Below, piece after piece: positions 1 through 5,291 of a stretch of 5,989 nt of DNA. Position 1 is the stretch's first letter; every line of letters begins with the position of its first letter. A model generated the notes under the pieces. The model saw only the letters and a list, made by a program, of their open reading frames with translations. It was not told where the DNA came from and ran no database searches. The translations under genes and the position numbers were made by a program. This DNA comes from Chitinophagaceae bacterium (GTDB lineage Bacteria > Bacteroidota > Bacteroidia > Chitinophagales > Chitinophagaceae): contig PLXD01000208.1 of NCBI GenBank assembly GCA_003151295.1, positions 1-5,989 of the forward strand. Direction: 5' to 3'.

Positions 1-633
1 AAAAGCGCCGTTGTGATGGAAGTCATCGCCCTGGAACCAGTCAGTCACCGGGGCTTGGGGGCTTACCGCCTTAAGGGCAGGATGACCGCTGGCTGCCGCC
101 ATGGTCGAATAGAAGCCGGGATAGGAAATGCCGAGTACGCCTACCCGGCCGTTATTATGGGGCAGGTTTTTTACCATCCAGTCGATGGCATCATAGGTGT
201 CGCTGGCCTCATCGATATCGCTACTGGATTTCTTGTCTTTTACAAAGGGACGCACATCCACGAATTGCCCTTCGCTCATCCAGCGTCCGCGCACGTCCTG
301 GGTGACCAGGATATAACCCTCCCGGAGATAATACCGGTAGTAGCGGTCCCAGAAGTTCCGCCATTTATCTTCTCCGTAGGGAGCGCAGGAATAGGGTGTC
401 CTTGTGAGCAGGATGGGATGCTGTTCGGTGGTATCCTTGGGGAGGTAGATGGAGGTGAAAAGCTTCACGCCGTCACGCATGGTGATAGAACGTTCTATCT
501 TGTAGTAGTTATCGCGGATCCAGGAACTGTCCTGGCTGTTGCTTTGACCTTGTCCTTGCCCTGTAAGGCATGCAGCTGAAAAAGCGAACAGGAAAAAGAG
601 GTGCTTTAAGAGGGAAGTCATTTGCTTTGGCAT
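1..633 (-). CDS. Exported CocE/NonD family (S15-like) serine hydrolase, N-terminal part
   Basis: The first 211 residues of an alpha/beta-hydrolase are visible; the frame is open to the left edge. Family members usually have about 600 residues, so roughly one third is present and the catalytic Asp and His lie outside. Residues 1-29 form a signal peptide: lysines, then hydrophobic LFFLFAF, then SAAC, which loosely fits a lipobox (Cys22), so a lipoprotein or type I cleavage is possible. Diagnostic motifs are MRDGVKL (52-58), RTPY (78-81, Tyr81 likely oxyanion), QDVRGRWMSEGQF (112-124) and the nucleophile elbow GISYPG with Ser170. GDDFHHNGAF (202-211) resembles alpha-amino acid ester hydrolases, including an Asp (204) at the amine-binding position. 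Expected role: hydrolysis of acyl, ester or peptide bonds outside the cytoplasm; substrate unknown. The start is Met1 at 633 or Met5 at 621; either keeps the signal peptide. It is transcribed divergently from the asparaginase. Confidence 0.88.
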   Translation of the reverse strand, partial: MPKQMTSLLKHLFFLFAFSAACLTGQGQGQSNSQDSSWIRDNYYKIERSITMRDGVKLFTSIYLPKDTTEQHPILLTRTPYSCAPYGEDKWRNFWDRYYRYYLREGYILVTQDVRGRWMSEGQFVDVRPFVKDKKSSSDIDEASDTYDAIDWMVKNLPHNNGRVGVLGISYPGFYSTMAAASGHPALKAVSPQAPVTDWFQGDDFHHNGAF

Positions 634-664
634 GGCAATAGTCGTATATGATAAATCTTTCGTA

Positions 665-693
665 TTGCGAATCTATTGAAATCCTTAATTTCG
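665..693 (+). promoter_or_regulatory. Candidate promoter of the glycosylasparaginase gene
   Basis: TTG at 665-667 is followed after 18 bases by TAATTTCG (686-693), a 7-of-8 match to the Bacteroidota -7 element TAnnTTTG. It would start transcription near position 700 and leave a leader of only 10-15 bases before the ATG at 714. No Shine-Dalgarno sequence is visible, which is normal in this phylum. Pattern match only. Confidence 0.3.
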
Positions 694-699
694 GCTCAA
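668..699 (-). promoter_or_regulatory. Candidate promoter of the S15-like hydrolase
   Basis: On the minus strand a TTG (699-697) is followed after 21 bases by TAGATTCG (675-668). This matches 7 of 8 positions when compared with the Bacteroidota pattern TAnnTTTG, and the spacing is within the 17-23 range. It would give a leader of about 28 bases. It overlaps the oppositely oriented candidate for the asparaginase gene. The call rests on pattern matching only, and the degenerate motif can occur by chance. Confidence 0.28.
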
Positions 700-713
700 T
701 ATAATTTCCCAGC

Positions 714-1748
714 ATGTTCAATCGTCGTAAATTCCTGCAATCTTCTGTATTCAGTTCTCTAAGTATGGCTTTCGGTAAAAAGGTATTGGCCGGTGATCCC
801 GGCGCCGGTCACCTGGTTACCGGGAACCCTATTGTGATCTCCACCTGGGACGAAGGGCTTGCTGCTAATAAAGGGGCCTGGGAGATACTCGGTTATAACG
901 GGAGGGCCCTGGATGCCGTAGAGGCCGGCGTGAGGGTGACGGAGGCTTCCCTAAACTGTTGTGTAGGACTGGGAGCCAATCCCGACCGGGATGGTATTGT
1001 CACGCTTGACGCCTGTATCATGGATGAGTTTGCCAATTGCGGCAGCGTGGCTTTTCTGGAACGTATCAAACATCCGATATCCGTGGCCAGGAGGGTGATG
1101 GAGAAGACTCCCCACGTCATGCTGGTGGGTGTGGGCGCCCAGGAATTCGCCCTATCGGAAGGCTTTCCCCTGGAAAAGCAGAAGCTCTCGGAGGATGCGC
1201 AAAGGACCTATGAGCAATGGCTGAAGAAATCGGAGTACAAGCCGGTCATTAATATAGAGAATTCGAAAGCCGGACACGGCCCTTTCGCGCCCGCTCAATT
1301 CGACAACGGGCAGTGGAATCATGATACGATCGGCATGGTAGCGATGGATGCAATGGGCAATCTCAGCGGCAGCTGCACCACCAGCGGCATGGGTTTTAAG
1401 ATGAGGGGCCGGGTGGGCGATTCTCCCATTATCGGGGCCGGGCTGTTCGTAGACAATGAAGTAGGTGCGGCTACTGCGACGGGCCAGGGGGAAGACGTGA
1501 TCCGCATCTGCGGTACGCATGCAGTAGTGGAGCTGATGAGACAGGGCCACAGCCCGGAGCAGGCCTGTAAGAAAGCCGTGGAAAGGATCATCAAGGTGAA
1601 AGGAGAGAAAGCCAAGGGCATACAGGTAGGCTTCTTAGCCCTGAATAAGCGGGGAGAGGTCGGCGCCTTTGCCATTCAGAAAGGGTTTAGCTATGCCCTG
1701 AAGAGTAATACCGAAGAAAAAATGGTTCAGGTCGGAAGCTGGTATTAA
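714..1748 (+). CDS. N4-(beta-N-acetylglucosaminyl)-L-asparaginase, Tat-exported, Ntn-hydrolase
   Basis: This 344-residue protein belongs to the glycosylasparaginase (AGA, peptidase family T2) group, which splits the GlcNAc-asparagine bond left after glycoprotein breakdown. The N-terminus (residues 1-27) has a twin-arginine signal, RRKFLQ followed by a hydrophobic stretch and ending near VLAG, so export to the periplasm is predicted. The precursor should cut itself between Asp204 and Thr205 in HDTIGM, freeing Thr205 as nucleophile. Counterparts of the active-site residues of the Flavobacterium enzyme (numbering from memory) are present: Trp45 (W11), Thr205 (T152), Thr223 (T170), Arg233 (R180), Asp236 (D183), Thr256 and Gly257 (T203, G204). 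Residues 184-202 form an insert before the cleavage site that is absent from that enzyme. The family also includes isoaspartyl peptidases/asparaginases, but the GRVGDSP and ATATGQGE motifs favour the AGA type. cutC follows 49 bases downstream on the same strand. Confidence 0.93.
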   Translation: MFNRRKFLQSSVFSSLSMAFGKKVLAGDPGAGHLVTGNPIVISTWDEGLAANKGAWEILGYNGRALDAVEAGVRVTEASLNCCVGLGANPDRDGIVTLDACIMDEFANCGSVAFLERIKHPISVARRVMEKTPHVMLVGVGAQEFALSEGFPLEKQKLSEDAQRTYEQWLKKSEYKPVINIENSKAGHGPFAPAQFDNGQWNHDTIGMVAMDAMGNLSGSCTTSGMGFKMRGRVGDSPIIGAGLFVDNEVGAATATGQGEDVIRICGTHAVVELMRQGHSPEQACKKAVERIIKVKGEKAKGIQVGFLALNKRGEVGAFAIQKGFSYALKSNTEEKMVQVGSWY

Positions 1749-1751
1749 GAT

Positions 1752-1775
1752 GGATATATTTTAGGATATATTTTA
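1752..1775 (+). repeat. Two perfect tandem copies of a 12-bp AT-rich unit upstream of cutC
   Basis: GGATATATTTTA occurs at 1752-1763 and again, identical and adjacent, at 1764-1775. The pair starts three bases after the asparaginase stop and ends 22 bases before the cutC start. Each copy contains TATATTTT, which matches the Bacteroidota -7 element TAnnTTTG at all but the last position, but no well-spaced TTG lies upstream. It may be a recent small duplication, with or without a regulatory effect. Confidence 0.85.
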
Positions 1776-1797
1776 GTGGAAGTTTAAAATTGATACA

Positions 1798-2538
1798 ATG
1801 GCCTACCTGCTGGAAATTTGTTCGTTCAACCTTCAATCGGCGATGATTGCGCAGGAAGCAGGCGCATACCGGGTTGAGCTTTGCGCCGATCCGGGCGACG
1901 GAGGGACTACCCCCAGTGCCGGCATCATCCGCGTGGCCCGTGAAAAGCTGCATATTCAGCTATATCCGATCATCCGTCCGCGGGGGGGAGATTTTTTATA
2001 TTCTGCCGAAGAGATCGATAGCATGATCAAAGATATCGCCTATTGTAAGGAGGCAGGCTGCGATGGGGTAGTGATCGGCTTGTTGAACCAGGATGGGAGC
2101 GTCGATAAGAAGAGAACGGCAAAGCTGGTGGAATTGGCCTATCCCCTGGGGGTGACCTTTCACCGGGCCTTTGACCGCGCTGCGAATCCTTTTGAAGCAT
2201 TGGAAAGCATCATCGAAACAGGCTGTGAACGGATCCTTACTTCCGGCCAGCGGCCAACTGCGATGGAGGGGGCCGGTCTGATCAATGAACTCATCCGGCA
2301 GGCGGACGAAAGGATCGTCATCATGCCGGGATCGGGTATCCGATCCTCCAATATCCTCCAATTGGCCGAACGAACGGAGGCCGTGGAATTTCATACTTCG
2401 GCTCGCAGGCTGGTAGAAAGCGGGATGCAGTATGTCAACGGGTCGATGTTCGAATCCCTGACTTCGGTGATCGCCGACCGGCAGGACATTGACGGGATGC
2501 TGGAGAAGTTAAAGACGATCGAACCACACTCATACTAA
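1798..2538 (+). CDS. cutC: CutC family protein (copper homeostasis protein CutC), TIM barrel
   Basis: The 246-residue length and motif order match bacterial CutC closely: LEIC (5-8), RVELCA (25-30), TPSAG (38-42), IRPRGGDF (59-66), VTFHRAFD (119-126), LTSGQ (147-151), MPGSGIR (176-182) and EFHTSA (197-202). These lie on successive strands of a cytoplasmic (no signal peptide) TIM barrel. Cysteines at 8, 29, 83, 88 and 143 are visible; Cys29 sits in a family-conserved motif. CutC was named for copper tolerance in E. coli, but that phenotype has since been attributed to the small RNA MicL encoded in the E. coli locus, so the biochemical role is unsettled. The gene lies 49 bases after the asparaginase gene and may be co-transcribed with it. 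No copper transporter or chaperone is nearby. The TAA stop overlaps the stop of the convergent pyruvate kinase gene. A G7 run (1982-1988) lies within the PRGGD codons. Confidence 0.94.
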   Translation: MAYLLEICSFNLQSAMIAQEAGAYRVELCADPGDGGTTPSAGIIRVAREKLHIQLYPIIRPRGGDFLYSAEEIDSMIKDIAYCKEAGCDGVVIGLLNQDGSVDKKRTAKLVELAYPLGVTFHRAFDRAANPFEALESIIETGCERILTSGQRPTAMEGAGLINELIRQADERIVIMPGSGIRSSNILQLAERTEAVEFHTSARRLVESGMQYVNGSMFESLTSVIADRQDIDGMLEKLKTIEPHSY

Positions 2539-4028
2539 TCGATCTTCGAGATCTTCAGCATATTGGTGGGTAGGTGATGCTGGATGGGTAAGCTTCCGGT
2601 ATTTACCACCACATCGCCTTTCTTGATGAATCCTCTTTCCTTAAGGATCTCCTGCTGGTCCAGGATGATATCGTCCATACTTTCTTCTTCCGCATAATGG
2701 AAGGCCCTTACTCCCCAACTCAGGCTGAGCTGGTTGATCAGGCTTTTCTCTTTGGAGAAGATATATAGCGGGGATTTGGGCCGGTAGCTGGATAGGGTAA
2801 AGGCGGTATACCCGCTTTGCGTCATCCCGATCAACGCATCGGCATTGGAATCCTTGGCAAGCCGGCAGGCATTGTAGCAGATAGCGTCGCTCAGGAAGGA
2901 AGGGGAATGGGGCTGGGGTTTCAGGTCCTCCTCACGGTTATATCGGTATTCGGTCCTTTCTACTTCCAGGATGATCTTGCGCATGGTCTCTACGACCAGG
3001 GCAGGATGCTGACCGGTGGCCGTTTCGGCGCTAAGCATCACGGCATCGGCGCCTTCCAGCACGGCATTGGCCACATCCGTGATCTCGCTGCGGTTGGGCT
3101 TTACCCTGTCTATCATACTCTCCATCATCTGTGTGGCGACGATGACGGGTTTGCCCCGGTGGATGGATTTGCGGATGATATCCCTTTGGGCCATCGGGAC
3201 TTTCTCTATAGGCAGTTCCACCCCGAGGTCTCCCCTGGCTACCATGACACCGTCCGATACATTGACGATATTGCGAAGGTCTTCCAGGGCCGAAGGCATT
3301 TCTATTTTAGCGATCACCTTGGAGGAACTCTCTTTTTTCGCCAATCTGCGTTTGAGATCTACGATATCATCGGCCTTACGCACAAAAGATAGCGCCACCC
3401 AATCGAGCTTTTGCTCGATGATGAACTCGAGGTCTATGATATCTTTCTCCGTCATGGAGGGAAGGGATATTTTGGTATCTGGCAGGTTGACACCTTTTTT
3501 GGGCAACAGTACGCCGCCATAAGTCACAGCTACTTTGACATCGCCATCGGGGGTGATATCGACGACAACGACTTCGAGCTTGCCATCATCGATGAGGATC
3601 TTGTTACCCTTTTGCACGTCCAGGTGGAGATTCGGGTAGGAGACATAGATCTTCTCCTTGGTACCTATTACTTTCTCTTTGGAAGTGAAGGTGAGGATAT
3701 CGCCCGGGGCGATGGTGAGGGCACCGTCTTTTATATCGCCCACCCTCAGTTTAGGACCCTGCAGGTCTCCGAGTATAGAGATATTATAAGGTTGGGTAAT
3801 ATTGATCTTTCGTATGTGTTCGATGATCTTTGCCTTGTCCTCATGCGTACCATGAGAGAAATTCAGCCGGAAGACATTGACCCCGGCTTTTACCAGTTCG
3901 AGCAATTTCTCATAGGTATCACAGGCCGGTCCTACGGTAGCAACAATTTTCGTCCTGTGAAAAGTATGCTGAAACCCTGCTTCCTTATCCATTTGCTGGT
4001 ACAGGTATTTTGAAAGATTCTTTGACAT
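2535..4028 (-). CDS. pyk: Pyruvate kinase, K+-independent type by signature
   Basis: This 497-residue cytoplasmic enzyme converts phosphoenolpyruvate and ADP to pyruvate and ATP, the last step of glycolysis. The A domain begins at RTKIVATVGPA (25-35). RLNFSHG (54-60) binds nucleotide and phosphate. The B-domain lid spans roughly 95-190. IAKIE carries the catalytic Lys241 and metal ligand Glu243, ARGDLGVE the ligand Asp267, and ATQMMESM the Thr299. The C domain runs from about 375. At the positions that decide K+ dependence the enzyme reads Leu89, Gln90, Lys93 and Val96 (rabbit muscle 113, 114, 117, 120), the K+-independent set. The first 24 residues extend beyond many homologs; Met13 is an alternative start. 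The gene follows pfkA by 77 bases with no clear promoter between, so co-transcription is likely. Its TAG stop overlaps the cutC stop. Confidence 0.97.
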   Translation of the reverse strand: MSKNLSKYLYQQMDKEAGFQHTFHRTKIVATVGPACDTYEKLLELVKAGVNVFRLNFSHGTHEDKAKIIEHIRKINITQPYNISILGDLQGPKLRVGDIKDGALTIAPGDILTFTSKEKVIGTKEKIYVSYPNLHLDVQKGNKILIDDGKLEVVVVDITPDGDVKVAVTYGGVLLPKKGVNLPDTKISLPSMTEKDIIDLEFIIEQKLDWVALSFVRKADDIVDLKRRLAKKESSSKVIAKIEMPSALEDLRNIVNVSDGVMVARGDLGVELPIEKVPMAQRDIIRKSIHRGKPVIVATQMMESMIDRVKPNRSEITDVANAVLEGADAVMLSAETATGQHPALVVETMRKIILEVERTEYRYNREEDLKPQPHSPSFLSDAICYNACRLAKDSNADALIGMTQSGYTAFTLSSYRPKSPLYIFSKEKSLINQLSLSWGVRAFHYAEEESMDDIILDQQEILKERGFIKKGDVVVNTGSLPIQHHLPTNMLKISKID

Positions 4029-4060
4029 GAATGAGTTGTTTTATTTAAAAAGAGTTGATT

Positions 4061-4124
4061 CTTTAGACGCTAATTAACGCCAATTTTTAGACGCCAGTAT
4101 CTTCTTTAAGATGCCAGTATCTTC
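4061..4124 (-). repeat. Tandem duplication of the 3' end of pfkA, plus a degraded third copy
   Basis: Read on the minus strand, the unit GAAGATACTGGCATCTTAAA (4124-4105), which holds the last pfkA codons and stop, is followed directly by GAAGATACTGGCGTCTAAAA (4104-4085), identical at 18 of 20 positions. A further partial copy, GCGTCTAAAG, sits at 4070-4061. The 20-base period is not a multiple of three, so the second copy is out of frame with pfkA and lies in the pfkA-pyk spacer. Short weak stems (AAGAT/ATCTT) can form but there is no U-run. Confidence 0.85.
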
Positions 4125-5089
4125 ACGATCTTAATCCAGTCTTCGCTGATCTTTTGTTTGGCTTTTACGGCTTTTTCAAGCGGGGTATAATGCATTTTAT
4201 TGTTTACGATTCCTACCATCACGTTATGCCGGCCTTCGAGCAGGCATTCCACGGCCGAATAGCCCATGCGACTGGCGAGCAGGCGGTCCATACAGCTTGG
4301 TGCGCCCCCGCGTTGGATATGACCCAGTACACATACCCTGGTATCTGTCATTGGCAGACGCTCTTTGACGGTCTTCGCCACCATATCGGCGCCTCCGTAA
4401 TTGTCTCCTTCGGCGACCACGACCAGGTTCACCAGCTTTTTCCTCCGCTCTTTCTCAAGGAGGGAGGCTATCAGTTCTTCTATATCCGTCTTTCGTTCGG
4501 GTATGAGGATATTCTCGGCGCCCGTGGCGATACCGCTGTGGAGAGCGATATAGCCCGCATCGCGTCCCATTACTTCGATAATAAAGAGGCGATCGTGCGC
4601 ATCGGCCGTATCGCGAATCTTGTCGATGGCTTCGACGGCTGTATTGACAGCCGTGTCGAAGCCGATGGTGAAATCCGTACCCGAGATATCCTTATCGATC
4701 GTACCGGGTAAACCGATACAGGGAATGTCAAATTCTTCGCTCAATTTATGGGCGCCCCGGAAAGAGCCGTCTCCCCCGATAATGACCACCCCGTTGATCC
4801 CCAGTTTTTTCAGGTTGGAATATGCCTTTTTCCTGCCTTCATGCTCAAAAAATTCTTTGCAGCGTGACGTCTTCAGAATAGTCCCCCCCCTTTGTATGAT
4901 ATTGGCGACACTGCGGGAATGCATGGGAACGATATCATTCTCAATCATGCCACTGTAACCGCGCATGATGCCGAACACTTCCAATCCATAATAAATACCG
5001 GTACGAACAACAGCACGGATGGCAGCATTCATGCCCGGCGCATCGCCGCCGGATGTGAGCACGCCTATTTTAGTGACTTTATTTTCCAT
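4106..5089 (-). CDS. pfkA: ATP-dependent 6-phosphofructokinase
   Basis: This 327-residue cytoplasmic enzyme phosphorylates fructose 6-phosphate to fructose 1,6-bisphosphate. Its length matches the bacterial PfkA type. GVLTSGGDAPGMNAAIR (9-25) and GGDGSFRGA (105-113) form the ATP site; the Gly after GGD and Gly129 in LPGTID indicate ATP rather than pyrophosphate as donor. Asp132 is the catalytic base. Arg167, MGR (174-176), Glu227, Arg251, His257 and Arg260 (GHIQRGG) match the substrate-binding residues of E. coli PfkA. Effector-site counterparts Arg25, Arg29, Arg159, Glu192 and Lys218 are also present, while E. coli R54 aligns with Ser58, so allosteric control is plausible but may be altered. 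The usual TIDND reads TIDKD here (Lys133). A G8 run lies in the RGGT codons. The start at 5089 places the Rossmann motif at the usual distance. It is probably the first gene of a pfkA-pyk unit, driven from a promoter near 5182-5211. Confidence 0.97.
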   Translation of the reverse strand: MENKVTKIGVLTSGGDAPGMNAAIRAVVRTGIYYGLEVFGIMRGYSGMIENDIVPMHSRSVANIIQRGGTILKTSRCKEFFEHEGRKKAYSNLKKLGINGVVIIGGDGSFRGAHKLSEEFDIPCIGLPGTIDKDISGTDFTIGFDTAVNTAVEAIDKIRDTADAHDRLFIIEVMGRDAGYIALHSGIATGAENILIPERKTDIEELIASLLEKERRKKLVNLVVVAEGDNYGGADMVAKTVKERLPMTDTRVCVLGHIQRGGAPSCMDRLLASRMGYSAVECLLEGRHNVMVGIVNNKMHYTPLEKAVKAKQKISEDWIKIVKILAS

Positions 5090-5181
5090 CTAAAATACAG
5101 TTCTATGGGTTCTTGTTTAAAAATTTTTTAATCAATTCCAAGAATCATTGAAAAATTTCTATCTTAACAATTAGCTAGCCC

Positions 5182-5211
5182 CAAAAATAAGGATTTGATT
5201 TGAATCGGCAA
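5182..5211 (-). promoter_or_regulatory. Candidate promoter of the pfkA-pyk unit
   Basis: On the minus strand TTG (5211-5209) is followed after 19 bases by TATTTTTG (5189-5182), a perfect match to the Bacteroidota -7 element TAnnTTTG at accepted spacing. Transcription would start near 5175, leaving an AT-rich leader of about 85 bases before the pfkA ATG. That leader holds a short imperfect hairpin (5132-5151) but no recognisable riboswitch. This is the best promoter match in the window, though still a prediction. Confidence 0.5.
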
Positions 5212-5267
5212 CGGAGAAGGTGAAACCTATTGGTTAATTCGTAGGGGTGGCTTCGGTGAATGCTGCT

Positions 5268-5275
5268 TAATTTTG
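5268..5275 (+). promoter_or_regulatory. Candidate -7 element for the RmlD-like gene
   Basis: TAATTTTG is a perfect match to TAnnTTTG and lies 16 bases before the ATG at 5292, so the leader would be very short. No TTG is found 17-23 bases upstream, which weakens the call. Confidence 0.3.
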
Positions 5276-5291
5276 AAGCCTATAAACGTTT

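Larger units (their letters stand above)
5090..5291. other. 202-bp divergent intergenic region between pfkA and the RmlD-like gene
   Basis: This is the longest non-coding stretch. The pfkA-proximal half is very AT-rich, with a TTAAAAA-T-TTTTTAA inverted repeat at 5117-5131 and an imperfect hairpin at 5132-5151. The other half carries the promoter candidates for the two diverging genes. I see no tRNA, known riboswitch or small open frame of interest. Confidence 0.7.

Noticed and set aside
13..579. Long plus-strand open frame of 188 codons
   Set aside because: It lies antisense to the S15-like hydrolase, whose motifs are unmistakable, and its translation resembles no family I know.
636..678. 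CAATAG...CTATTG inverted repeat as an operator
   Set aside because: The six-base arms are 31 bases apart, which is expected by chance.
2541..2553. GATCT-TCG-AGATC hairpin just after the cutC stop as a bidirectional terminator
   Set aside because: The stem is only five base pairs, no T-run follows on either strand, and the bases encode the conserved end of pyruvate kinase.
3411..4013. Plus-strand open frames of up to 200 codons opposite pyk, and others opposite pfkA (4154-4711) and the asparaginase (1152-1675, minus)
   Set aside because: All are shadows of well-conserved genes; none has a recognisable motif or a plausible start context.
4105..4124. AAGAT/ATCTT stem at the end of pfkA as an intrinsic terminator
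   Set aside because: The five-pair, AT-rich stem is too weak and lacks a U-tract; pyk has no clear promoter of its own.
5117..5151. AT-rich inverted repeat and imperfect hairpin in the pfkA leader as a riboswitch or small RNA
   Set aside because: Low complexity and short, interrupted stems; no known riboswitch core is visible.
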